From positions 21,695,002 to 21,759,001 of the forward strand of contig NC_045148.1 of NCBI RefSeq assembly GCF_008831285.2: a stretch of DNA of 64,000 bases, given 5' to 3'. Shown here piece by piece: positions 10,290-21,579 of this stretch (position 1 is the first letter of the stretch; the number at the start of each line of letters is the position of its first letter). Below the pieces are notes generated by a model. The model was not told where the DNA came from and searched no databases. It saw only the letters and a list, made by a program, of their open reading frames with translations. This stretch comes from Nymphaea colorata (taxonomy: Eukaryota; Streptophyta; Magnoliopsida; Nymphaeales; Nymphaeaceae). Made by a program: the position numbers and the translations under genes.

Positions 10290-13200
10290 CATCTCCCCAA
10301 AAATGTTGGCTGCTTCCTGCCCAATCTCCAATTTCTCTATATGAGTGACGACAATTTTGATTGCCCTTTGCCATCTTTTTCCAATGCAACTAGTGTCCAA
10401 ACAATCATTGCAGGACACAATAAATTCAGTGGTCCCATACCATTAGAATTAGGTAGCTTGACACAACTCAGGCATCTGTACCTCTACAACAATATTTTGA
10501 CCAATGTCCCTGGCAACCATGAGCTTTCCATTCTCACATCCTTTACCAACTGTCGACTGCTAGAGGAAGTTGGGCTATTAGAAAACCCTTTGGATGGCGT
10601 TATTCCGGTATCTGTTTGAAACTTGACAACCACCTTGTGAAAACTTCAACTTTCCTCTATCAGATTGAAGCTACTATCCATTGGCCTTAGCCAACTTGAC
10701 CAAGTTAGTTTGCTTAGATTTGGGTTGCAACAAAATAAAAGGGCTCATTCCACAAAATATATGACAGATGCACAGCTTATAGGTGTTGATTCTTGACAGC
10801 AATGCATTAGAAGGCCCAATCCCACTATCAATCTACCAGTTGGTCCGCTTGTTTGTTTTTTATATGAGCGACAACATGCTAACTGGGTCAATTTCTACCT
10901 CTATAAACAACCTCACCAGTTTGCAAGGCCTGGATAGCTCAAAGAATTTGTCATCAACACTACCGTCTGGTCTTTGTAAGTTGAAGGACTTGTGGGAGTT
11001 ATACTTGCAGGACAACTCCTGCACTGCTCACCTGCCTTTGGGTCTCAGGAATTTTGCTATGGTCAGGTACATGGATATCTCTGCAAACAAGCATAGTGGA
11101 GAGTTGCCTGCATCATTATCAAAGCTCCAAATGCTAGAGTATTTGAGTCTCTCTCGGAACACATTTGATGGTCACATTCTTGAACAACTTGATCACATGC
11201 TAAACCTTGAAACTATTGACCTTTCCCGTAGCATGCTTTCAGGACACATACAAAAATCATTGAAGAAACTTCAACACATCCAGGTCTTGAATTTGTCCTT
11301 CAATCAATTGGAAGGAGATATTCCAAGTGGTGGAAAGTTTGCAAACCTTTCTGCCGAGTCATTCCTAGGGAACTATGCACTATGTGTAGCTCCCAAACTC
11401 CATGTCCCATTGTGCTTAGACAAAACAGAGCGGCAAAGTAAAAGCAATGCGGCTAGTCATTGTCGCTTGTGCAATTGGAGGCTCAGCACTTTTGGTCGTT
11501 GTTTGCACACTAATTGGTATCTCATGCTACCAAAAGAGGGGGTTGTGAAAGCGTCTTGATGACATTGAAAGATTACAAGGAATTACACTCCCAGTGATTT
11601 CTTACAGAGAGCTATTGCATGCAACGAGAAATTTCAGTGATGCAAACTTTATTGGGAGTGCAAGCTTTGGCTCAGTGTACAAAGGAATTCTAGCAGATGG
11701 AATAACGGTGGAGTGTCAAGGTCCTTAATTTGTCATTAGAGGGAGCAGCTAAAAGTTTTGACCTTGAATGCACTATCTTGCACCAAATTAGGCACTGAAA
11801 CCTTGTTAAAGTCATTACGTCTTGCTCTAATGAAGATTTCAAGGGTTTAGTTCTCCAATATATGCCTCTTGGGAGCCTAGAAGGCTGTCTACATTTGGGT
11901 GCTCATCACTTGTATCTCTTCCAAAGATTGGATATCATGGTTGATGTCGCTCGTGCTTTAGAGTATCTTCATTGTGATCTGAAGTCACGTAATGTACTTC
12001 TGGATGAAAGCAAGACTGCATACATTGGTGATTTTGGCATTGCAAATTTTATAGTTGGTTACAAGTCATCGACTCTTACCACCACCATTGGGACCATGGG
12101 ATACATTGCACCAGGTACTATCTCATAATTTCTTTTCTTTTCATAAATCTTGTCTCTGTCGTTGTTTGAGTATTATTGACCCTTTCTTTGAGTCAACACA
12201 CTCTAGCTTCCTGTTCTCATATGTATGTTTGGGTGCATTCTCTGTCTTCAATAATGCTCTCATAGATTGATGGAGAAAGGGAGGGGGGAGTGTATAGGAG
12301 GCATCCAGGGGGAGGTGATATGAAATAAAGAGAGTGATAGGTTTCACCAGTTCTAGAGGGATGTCTTCTCTTTTTTTCCCTCTCTCTCTCTCCCTATATA
12401 TATATATATATAGGAATTGAAATAGCTGACTACCTCTAGATGTCTTTCTTTTGTTTTGTATCACTAAAAACATTGCAAAAAATGCATTGATGATAGTTAA
12501 TCGCTTGGCTACAGTTTTAAGCTGTGCGACTGTTTTTAGGAACAGACAATTTTTTTTAAAAAAAGGTCATCAGCCACATAGGTAGCCAGCTATCTATCTA
12601 TATATCTATATATATATATAATGATCGGTAGAACCCTGACAAACATGTCAATGACAAAAACCCGACCCTTTAACTTTGTTTTGTAAAGTGATATTTTTTT
12701 AATCTATCCTTACGAATATAATCTTAAAGATAGGTTGACACAAAATATATATGAGATTGATCACTTCTTGGTTTTTACTAGTGTTTTCATAATTACCAAA
12801 AATGAATGACTATCATTGCATCAACATTTTGATTATAGAAAATTCAACTTTTTTCATAAAAACAGCTTGACTCAAAGCATGTTTTATACCAAAATAGTTT
12901 TTATAAATATATTAGGATGTTTATATTTCATTTAAAATATTTTTCAAGCAAAATATTTAAGTGCCTGGTTTTAGCCAATTTCTCTCTTTCTCTCTCTCTA
13001 TGTCTTCTCTCTCTCCTTTTATATATATATATATTAGCCTTGACTTATGTGGTCTAGGTAATTATACAATTATGTGTGTGTGTGATTTGCAATATAATAT
13101 TAATAAATATATTAATTGATATGCAAACAATCTTCATCCACCTAATCATTACGATTTGATAGTTCACACATAAAGACATGCACAACCAGTTCCAAGCCCA

Positions 13201-14136
13201 ATAATGTAAAGATCATTGATTAACTACTCTACATGGACAACCTATCTGTTGTTCATATGGCTTGTGGTGCTGCATAATAGTTTTTGCTTTCTTTTGTGCT
13301 CATGTACACAAATATGCATTGATGACATGTTCTCAGCAAGCAATAGTCTTGAATTGATCTTCTTCCTTTAACATAAGTTGTAATTTTTGTTCCTTTCTTG
13401 TATTAAAAATCCCTAATCACACGTGCGTGTATACAGAATGGCTTAAGATTGGCTGACAATTGACACTATTAAGTAATTCACACAATTTAGGAGATATTTA
13501 ATAGAACCTGGAGATACGTCACAGGAGAATTAAAAGCAACACCAATAAGTTCTTTTAAGGGTACTTGAACATCAGTTATATTGGACTTCAATTCTAAATA
13601 ATAAGTTTGTATTCTTTTTAGTTATATATCATAATCCAAGAGAAAGGCAGGATGAGAGGTTCAATTGATCTTAAGTCCATTAAGGAGCAATTACTGCTAT
13701 TGTGTCATGCATTAGCATTATCTAATTATTTTGTGCTTGCTAATCATGTTTAATATTGTTGAATGGTTGAATTAGAATTTGGATGGCTAGAAAGGTGTCA
13801 ACCAAAGCCGATATCTACAGCTATGGAATTCTCCTCCTTGAGGTGTTTACTGGAAGAAAGCCTACTGATGAACAGTTTGATGGGGATTTTAGTTTCAGGG
13901 AATGGGTGGCTGAAGCATTTCCTGTTGCAATTTCAGATGTCATTGACAGCCATCTTCTAAAAGAAAGCAACAATATTGCAACTGAAAGATCAGTAGCTAT
14001 CAATGATCCGCCAGTGATGATCATGGACATAGGTCTGTCATATTCAACGGTGTCACCAAATTTGAGAATGGACATGAAGGAAGTGGTTATATGGCTGAGA
14101 AGGATACGACAGAAAACAAGAATGATAGTAGGATAA
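10290..14136 (+). pseudogene. LRR-RLK copy 2, 3' piece
   Basis: Continues the LRR interrupted at 4874: target duplication, then LRRs at 10341-10619 and 10783-11559 with a damaged stretch between. A C-terminal cap reading FLGNYALC is followed by a frame change in the membrane segment near 11400-11560. The kinase starts at 11575 with a glycine loop GSASFGSVYKG; the VAVK lysine region is disrupted near 11705. The catalytic region 11862-12114 reads HCDLKSRN with an intact GDFG, and lacks the short HGCWETIV stretch before HCD that copies 3 and 4 have. The intron is 12115-13775, about three times longer than in the other copies. Exon 2 (13776-14136) has one base lost near 13782 and then a clean frame with [19 protein letters not shown], ending at 14136. 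This is the only copy here with an almost complete second exon. Confidence 0.92.
12115..13775 (+). other. Expanded intron of copy 2
   Basis: Donor CCAG/GTACTA and acceptor GAATTAG match the splice sites of the other copies. Its 1661 bp compare with about 530-575 bp in copies 1, 4 and 5. It holds CT and TA microsatellites near 12370-12412, 12590-12620 and 12990-13035 and a GT run near 13073. No transposon was recognised in the rest. Confidence 0.75.
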
Positions 14137-15072
14137 TTCAAATATATCCATTATACAATGAGATTTAATTCCAGGGAGCGACCAGCCATTGGCTAAAATG
14201 GTCTGAAGGTGGATTCCAATAGGCAAAATAGTTGGAGGTGGAAATGTAGTTTGATTGCTTTCATTGAGAGCTCTCACTTGCATTGCTCAATGACTGCTGC
14301 ATATAGGATTTAATAAAGGTATGCTTAATATGCTTGTGTGTTCTATTCCTAAGGCATTTGGATGACTAATCTTGTAGAACAACTCGCACATTTCCAGTGC
14401 AAGTTATGTGAAAGAGGCTTGGAACTTTGTCCATTATTGCAGTTTGTGCCCTGTTCTAAGGACACCTCAATAGCCATAGTTCACATAACTCCTTTCAATT
14501 TTCTAAAATTTTGATGTACTATATCCTCAGCAAAATTTCTCAAACCTACCAAAAAAATGCACAACAAGAAGAATCAACAAAATTGTACAATTCCAGTAAG
14601 TTTATATTAATGTACAGTCAGCATAATACACATGAAATGAACAAGTGGGGACAAGACATTCCAATTAATGAACGGCTCCTTCTAATTCTATAAATCATTG
14701 AAGGGAGAGAGAGAGAGCCAGAGAAGAAGAAGAAGAAGAAGAAAAAGAAGGAAAATTCATTAAATAATTAAGAAAGCTGATGAAGCATCACCAATAAATT
14801 ATCAGGGGAATGGAAGCTACACCAACCGGGACTCTTCTCTTCAAAATAATTTCCTAATGGCAAAAACCAATTTGATTTTTTCATGTCATTAATTTTTTTT
14901 TGTCGGATTGAATTTGAATTGTACACATTTTATGTATCATTGACTATCTGCTTAGTTCAATTAAATACTTTTCTATCATCCTTCCACAATTATAAAATCA
15001 CTTCAAGTAAATTCTTGTATATGTATATTGTAGTCCTCGCCATTTTGATAGGATATTTTCTGGCCTCATATG

Positions 15073-15118
<46 letters not shown>

Positions 15119-15654
15119 CTTAAGTACTCTTGTATATGGTGATGTCAATGGCTTATATTTGAATTGGATGTACCTTTTTGCCATATCTGAATGATCAGAT
15201 GTTCACATATTCAGATTCAAATACAAATGAAAAAAGTTCTAGGTTATATTTGGACTTAATTTTTAATCAATTCATCATCAGAATTCAGGTTTTATTTTCA
15301 CAACACGTCCAAATATGACTTTTGAAAATCTGTGTCCCATTGTAATATGTTAAGAACTGGCTTCCAAAAAATACTTTATCGAAAGAAAAGCCCTTCAATG
15401 AGGAGGATGAGAATTATATGTTGTGAGCATCATTGTGATATTGGAGCATGTCATATGTAATGGCCCTCTAACAAAGGACCATGTGTTATGGACTAAAAAT
15501 GATCAAAAAAACCAAAATGATGCTGTTAGTTAAATAGAAGACCCCTCCCCCTACAAGCAACAGTGAAACTTGGAAAATCTTCTTTCTATTTCCTATGAAG
15601 CAAATCCACCAATGTTAAGAGGAAGCTTGGTGTTATATCAAAGAAAGTAATATC
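14137..15654. other. Intergenic, microsatellites only
   Basis: No gene seen. Contains a GA/GAA-rich run near 14700-14752 and a compound TA then TG microsatellite at about 15070-15118. Short open frames here are low-complexity artefacts. Confidence 0.6.
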
Positions 15655-15875
15655 TTTAATCTTTTTCAAGCATACAAAAATGCATGAAGCCAAACCCATG
15701 AACATTCCAATGGCCACATTCATAAATTATTTGTCACTAACAGTTCGAAGTTCAAGGATGTTACTTTATATTGAAGTATTGTGGGAGCATTGCAATATAT
15801 GTCCCTCATCCAGCTTAATATTGCCTTTTGTGCAAATAAGGTTGTTTAGTAGGCTTGGCCATTCGTGACACCTTT
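15655..15875 (+). mobile_element. Copia reverse transcriptase fragment
   Basis: One frame, with shifts, reads a stretch around MHEAKPMNIPMA and then SIVGALQYMSLIQLNIAF, matching the conserved copia RT end (SIVGALQYLTLTRPDIAF type). No LTR or neighbouring domain is attached. A related fragment lies on the minus strand at about 50365-50560. Confidence 0.75.
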
Positions 15876-16034
15876 ATCATGGGTAACTAATCCTAAGGCT
15901 ATGTTCATTCTAAACGCATTTCATATTCACCAAAACATTATCTTCAACCTATATGTGGTGTGGTACTTGGTGAAGAAGTTAAAACTTTATAAAGCGAAGG
16001 AAGGAAATTCTTTTTAGAGGCAAGTATTTCATAA

Positions 16035-16450
16035 ACTTCGATCAAGACACTTATATATATAGAGAGAGAGATAATGATTTTTAAAAGAGAGAAAATATAG
16101 ATATAGAAAAAGTAAAAGAGCAAGAGATTTTAAGCGAACATTAAGAGAGAGAAAAATAAAGATTTATAAGTGAGTGGAAGGAAATAAAGCGAAAAACTAG
16201 TAGAAGAGAGAGATTTTAAGGGAAAAACTAGTAGAAGAGCAAGAGATTTTAAGAGAAAAATGAGAGAGTGAGGGAGAGATATAAATATTTTTCAGAGAGA
16301 AGAAAACTATAGAAGAGCGGGGGAGTTTAAGAGAAAAATGTGTGCAAGAGGGAGAGAGATAAAGATTTTGAAAAGAGAGAAAAAAAATTAAAGAAAGAAA
16401 AACTAGTAGAATAGCAAAAGATTTTAGAAGAAACTGTGCGTGTGTGTGTG

Positions 16451-16489
<39 letters not shown>

Positions 16490-16640
16490 TGTAAACATTT
16501 TTGAGGGGAAGAAAAGAAATAGAGAAAGGAAAATTCGTAAAGAGAGATGTTAAGAGGATAATTATAGGGATATAGAAATATAAAGATTATAAGAGAAAAA
16601 AAGAAAAATTGAGAAAGAGCGAATAAAAGAAGGAAGAAAA
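16035..16640 (+). repeat. 600-base purine-rich degenerate tandem repeat
   Basis: Almost the whole tract is A and G on the plus strand. Degenerate units of roughly 80-110 bases recur, each with GAGAGA, then ATAAAGATTTT-like words, then AAAACTAGTAGAAGAG and AAGAGATTTTAAG. A pure GA microsatellite lies at about 16458-16483. Such tracts can adopt triplex or altered DNA structures; no coding potential was seen. Confidence 0.8.
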
Positions 16641-17065
16641 AATGATCTATTAACGTGATATTTTAACCCCTCTTTTTCTTTTTATATAGAAATTAAGATT
16701 TGGGAGATGATTTCCAAAATTTTCAACTTCAATAATTTTATCTAGGCAAGTGTGGAAATTGGGCTCGTGGATGGAGAACTTATTTTTGAATTTTTTTAAA
16801 AAATAATATATATATATGTAGACAAAATTAAAAATATTTCATTTACTCTTATGTATTGCAAAACAGTATGCCTTTCCCACCATTGGGTGCGGGGGAGAGA
16901 GAGAGACTAAAATATAAAAGGAAAAAAACAACTATCATTGAAGAAGGCTTCTCTTGTGCTTCAATCCTGTTAAGAAGACACTCTTTTAAAGGTGGATCAC
17001 TCTTTTAAGACTACTAATAGGATGATCAATAGGTATTTTATCAATGGAATGAGGATTTGAAAGAT

Positions 17066-17073
17066 GTCAAAAC
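17066..17073. other. 8-bp target duplication of MITE, left
   Basis: GTCAAAAC at 17066-17073 is repeated exactly at 17258-17265, flanking the element 17074-17257. Confidence 0.9.
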
Positions 17074-17257
17074 CAGGGGCGAAGCGAGGATTTTTTTTTC
17101 AATGGCAGGCCAAATGGTCCAACAAACTTATCCGGGTAGGGGAAAACTAAACCCGAATCCAAAAAATACATACGCAACTAGAAATTTTCAATTTTTTTTT
17201 TCAATTAGCTGGGGTGGGGCCATGTCCTAAGCAGCCCCCCCCCTCTCTCCGCCCTTG
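17074..17257. mobile_element. hAT-type MITE (184 bp)
   Basis: Left end CAGGGGCGAAGCGAGG and right end complementary to CAAGGGCGGAGAGAGG form imperfect terminal inverted repeats. Together with an exact 8-bp target duplication this is the hAT signature. The interior is short, T-rich and non-coding, so movement would need a transposase from elsewhere. Confidence 0.88.
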
Positions 17258-17265
17258 GTCAAAAC

Positions 17266-17897
17266 TAATCGTAGTGATAATACTAAAATGCATTTAACAT
17301 CTATCTATGCATAGTGTTTTTCCTGAGTTGGACAATCCCCAACCTCAAAAATCAATATAAAAGAAAAAAAATCCCACCACAAGCTCCCATCCTCATCGTT
17401 CATCCATCTATCAATAGAAAAATCGACTAGCCATACATGCACATTATCTACTCATTGAGATGTAACAAAGGCATACGTTCAATGGAAGGTAAAAAAAGAA
17501 AAAAAAAACATATCATGCCTATTTGAGTTGTTCAAATAAACAAGACTTGGCTTCACATTGCTCATGCTTCTGGTGCATTCAAGAGTGGCTTTTGGCTCTA
17601 AATAAGAAATTTCAAGAGCTCTCTTAAATGGCCATGGGGAGATGATAAAGGAAAAGCAAGAGAAAATGAGATTACATGCCGCAAGATGGTACAGTTCAAG
17701 AAGAGATGAGTCCTTTACTTTAAGAAACAATGAAGCTTCCAAAATGAGAACTCTAACTTGTTGAAGAAGCTTTCCAAGGATCTCCCAGGTGCTCCCCTTT
17801 CCATTGGTTGAAGATGAAGGTTGGATAAGAAGGAGAACCCAAAGGTTTAATATAAGGAGTGTTGAAAAAGCGAGAGAAGAATAGATGAAGGAAGAGC
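17266..17897. other. Intergenic up to gypsy insertion
   Basis: No gene recognised. The last 100 bases continue across the gypsy element into 26905 onward, because the element inserted at GATTC. The minus strand has short open frames without known motifs. Confidence 0.5.
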
Positions 17898-17902
17898 GAT
17901 TC
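17898..17902. other. Target site duplication GATTC, left copy of gypsy element
   Basis: GATTC at 17898-17902 precedes the left LTR and is repeated exactly at 26900-26904 after the right LTR. Confidence 0.96.
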
Positions 17903-18849
17903 TGATACGTGCCTGTCTAGGAGTCCGTCGAGACAGGACGTGGGCGAGGCCACTGCTACTGCCGTTGAGCCCGTCGGGGGCGAAGGAGGCAACAGAGTGC
18001 CGTCCAGGACCGGCCAGACCTACACCGAGGGCTGCCGTTGTTGGCCACCTAGTGCCGAAGGTAGTGCCGATAGACGCGGGACAGCTAGCGTCGTCGGGTC
18101 TACGACCAGGGCAGACACCGTCCACACCCGTCGAGCAAGGAAAGAGCCGATGACCGACCCGTGTTTCGAATTGTATATGGCTAACCCTTCGTGTGACAGG
18201 GACAATGACGCACCCGGACCCAGCGGGACCAAGGAACTAGTTGGCACACGGCGCGATGGACGGATGCTGTAGGAGGACGGCTCAGACGCGGCCATGCTCG
18301 TGATGAAGACCACCCTTCCTGAGTCAGGGTGGAGTGGGTTCACACCCAGCTCGAGCGTCTCGACTAACCCCGCCCTTGGAACGGGCGTTGATGGACTTGG
18401 GTGACCGTGCGAAACGATTTTCCTTTAGTGTTGTACATATTTTTACTTATTTTTACTTAAATCTTTTATTGTTGTAACCTATTGGACTGTGAATCGGTTC
18501 GGCCAGATGGAACCGGTTCGGCTGAGCGAACCGGCTCAGTCATGCGTTAAAACGCATGAACCTCACTTTACAGGATATACATGTTTTATGAAGAACCTGG
18601 TTTCTCTCTCCTCTCTCGCGATTTTCTCTCTCCTCCCAACCGAGGGCTCACGCTCGCCATGGCGAGGGTTGTCTCCCCCGCTTCTCTCTCTCGCGTCCCT
18701 ACCTCCTGACGCCTCTTCCTCTCCTCGATCCTCAGCTTCTTCTATCTTTCTCACACATCCCTTACCTCTGATGCTTTCTTCTGATTTCCCCCGTGAGGTC
18801 CAAGCTTCTCCTGTCGCCCTCCACTGCAGCTAAATGCTGCTGCTTCACC

Positions 18850-19560
18850 CGCAGCCTCCACCGCATCACCTCCTCCTAACCAGCCTGCAGATCTGCTCAG
18901 CGTCACCAAGGGACAACGCCGTGGCTTCTGCCCCTCTTGGCGACGCCGTGGATCATCCCTGAGAAGGATCTGGCTGCCCACAGCTGCCAAGGAAACCCCA
19001 ATGAAGTCAGACGCACGCGGGCTGCTGTCCGCCCCTGTTCATGCCTCATCTTCCTATCCAGCCTGCTGAATCCCTTCCATCTGAACCAGGGACCATCGCC
19101 GTTGGCTTCTGCTCCTCTGGGCGACGCTATGGCTCACCTCTAAGCAGGACCCGACAGCTCAAAGAGGCTGAAAACCCCACCCGACGGATTTCTGATCTCT
19201 CAGGCTGCTGTCCGCCCCTCTCAACGCCTCCTCCACCCGACAGGCAGCTGATGCTCTTCCATCTGAACCAAAGGACCTCGCCATTGCCTTCCTCACCTCT
19301 GGGCGATGCCGTGGGACCTCACTGAAGAAGATCCGACAGCTCCAAGCGACTGAGAAGCCTCCTGCCGGAATTCTTAGATCACTGGCGGATGTCCGCCCCT
19401 TTCAGCGTCTCCTCCACCCGAACAGATAGCTGAGGCGTTCCTATCTGATCCAGGGGACCACGCCGTTGCCTTCTTCAGCCCTGGGCGACACCATGAATCA
19501 ATTCTGGGGAGGATTCGATCATCCACCGCTGCCAAGAGACCCTCCGACGGAAACGAGACC
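18850..19560 (+). repeat. Four-unit tandem array of about 181 bp inside the LTR
   Basis: The anchor GGGACCA-CGCCGTTGCC with variations occurs at about 18910, 19089, 19272 and 19454, a spacing of 179, 183 and 182. Each unit also carries a GGCGA-GCC-TGG word, an AGAAGGAT-CGA word and CTGCTGTCCGCCCCT. Units are clearly diverged from one another. The same array is in the right LTR, shifted by 5395 bases. Confidence 0.82.
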
Positions 19561-19809
19561 TCGCTGGTGGCGCTCCCTGTGAACTCCGCCTGATTCCCAG
19601 CTGGTTCCCCTGTTTGCGATAGCTATTTGGGGGAAAACCCCAAATCGGGTGAAGGATCTTCTCCTTCCTCTTTCTCTGGTTGCTGATCCTCGTTTCTGCC
19701 CGTGGACTGCACGAACTGAAGGCTGGAACTGGTTGCGGGGTTGAGCCGTGAGGAAGAAGAAGGTCAGTGCTCTGCCGTGAGCTCTGTTTTCTGTAACAGG
19801 CCAGATCCT

Positions 19810-20370
19810 AATCCTTCCAACGACTGGATCTTGGGGTGGGCTGTTGCCCCCCATACTCTGGGCGTCCCAACGTAATGCTCATGGCCTCCTGCCCACCAAG
19901 TTTCAGCCTCATCCGCCACCGGATTGAGCTGCTGTGAATTTCTGAAGGTCGCTCCCCTGTTCTGCCGTTTCTCCCCTGTTTCGGGTATCAGTCCAGCAGC
20001 TTGAGGGAACAACGACTGGACCTTAGGGTGGGATTTTGCCCCCCATCTTTTGGGCGTCTACAGATAGGTATCCCAGGCAGCTGCACACCAAATTTCAGCT
20101 CAATCCGAGCTTCGAGCGATTTTTGGTGAATTTTGCAAGGTTGAGCTCCCCTGTCCTGCGCCTGAAGTTGAACTGAGCCTCTGCCGCCTGTAACAGTTCC
20201 GAACTTAAATCCTTCAACGACCCTGCCTTGGGGTGGGCATTTGCCCCCCAAACTTAAGGCGTCCCTTTGTATCTATCCTGGCGACCTTCCTACCAAGTTT
20301 CACCTCCATCCGACGCCGGGGTGAATTTCTGGGATTTTTCGAAGGTCTGCTGCCCAGTTCAATGACAGAG
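19810..20370 (+). repeat. Three-unit tandem array of about 200 bp inside the LTR
   Basis: Units begin near 19816, 20010 and 20214 with CAACGACTGGA-CTTGGGGTGGG, then TTGCCCCCCA, GGGCGTC, CCAAGTTTCA-CTC and GAATTTCTG. They are strongly diverged copies of one module. Similar wording (CACCAAGTTTCAGGCGAATCC) appears in the second LTR near 38218, which supports relationship of the two elements. Confidence 0.78.
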
Positions 20371-21505
20371 GGTCTTCCAGCAGCCTTTCGCCTGTGACAG
20401 TCCAGGGGCTTCTCCAGGGGCTTGAACTCGCATGCTGGGTTCTTTCCAGCTCCACCGTGGCCCATCCTCGGATAACTATCCGGCAGGGCTGCTGTCCAAA
20501 ACTCGGCTCAATCGGAAGTTCTATGATTTATGGAGACCTTCGGAAGCGGCTAGACCCCTGTCCACGCCCTTGAACCTGAGCACGCCAGTCTCGACCGTGG
20601 AAAGTGGAGCACTTGCTGCCCTGCAGCGCGCCTGCGCCGGCGTTAAACGGCGCTTGCCTCACCCCACTGACGTCTGCTCCCGGGGTTTATATTCGCACAC
20701 GGTGACGCTTCTCTACTCCTTGGGACTGTTCTTGCTTGTTGATTACCCATTGACTGCTTGGCTTTCTATTGTGAGGGCTGCTCGACGAGCCGCTAGGTAC
20801 CAGCCGTGAGGAGCTAGGAGCAAAGGCTGCTTGGCAGCGCGCGTGCACCGGCGTTAATCGGTGCCTGCCTCACCCCTTACGTTCGCTCCTGGGGTCCCTA
20901 TTGCCGTCTGGTGAAGCTCCTCTACTCTCGCCTCCTTTATTCCTGTAAATTGTGTTATTGGTAATTGCCCTGCTGCTTGTGTTTGAGGGCGTTTCCAAGG
21001 AGCGACAGGGGGCGTGAAGGAAGCTGGTACTCGCCTGATTCGCCGTCCGTTGCTGGATACCGAGGGCCTTGGTCTTCTGCCCTTGGTCGTGCCGCTGGGC
21101 TAGCCCCAGCGAGGTTTGCCTCACTCTCCCCCTATAGAACGGGGTGGGTTTACTCGCTTTCAGCCTTAACTGTGAACCAACCTAGGGCTGGGGAATGGTT
21201 TGTACGCATAGGCATGAATGAATGGTTTGTGGAGTGAGGCTGAGGGCATTCTTGTACGCAACGGTTGTAAGGCCTTGAACCCATCTGTGTAGTAGGTTCA
21301 GACCTAGAATAGGCAGGGAAAAGCCCTTCTTGTACCTTTACCCTTGGGGATTCACTGGGTTTGTCCCCAGTGGGGTAGACATTGAATTGTAATCTTGGTA
21401 TCTTCGGCACCGAAAACATTCCAAAAGAGATCTTGGGAGGTCAGGACGGCAGCGCAGTCTGGGTTTTCTGGGCAGCTACAGTGCCCGCAGCTTGCGTCCT
21501 ACCAG

Positions 21506-21517
21506 TGGTATCAGAGC
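21506..21517 (+). other. Primer binding site of gypsy element
   Basis: TGGTATCAGAGC one base after the left LTR end, the usual initiator methionine tRNA complement. Confidence 0.93.
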
Positions 21518-21579
21518 TGTCTTCAGGAGTCAGTTTTCGGTTTTCTTTTCAGAAGATTACTCTGTTTGTGTTTACCAAG

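Larger units (their letters stand above)
17903..21504 (+). repeat. Left LTR of gypsy element
   Basis: 3602 bp, begins TGATACGTGCC and ends CGTCCTACCA. It contains two internal tandem arrays: four units of about 181 bp and three of about 200 bp. A further duplicated module is at about 20625-20690 and 20835-20895 (GCCGGCGTTAA followed by TGCCTCACCCC). Equal in length to the right LTR. Confidence 0.96.

Noticed and set aside
15070-15194. A 103-residue open frame with a Val/Cys run
   Set aside because: The run is the translation of the TA/TG microsatellite; no protein signature.
18563-18990. Several overlapping frames of 60-115 residues in the gypsy LTR
   Set aside because: They occur on both strands of GC-rich LTR sequence and are repeated in the other LTR; none has a domain. 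Only the interior frame from 21580 is supported.
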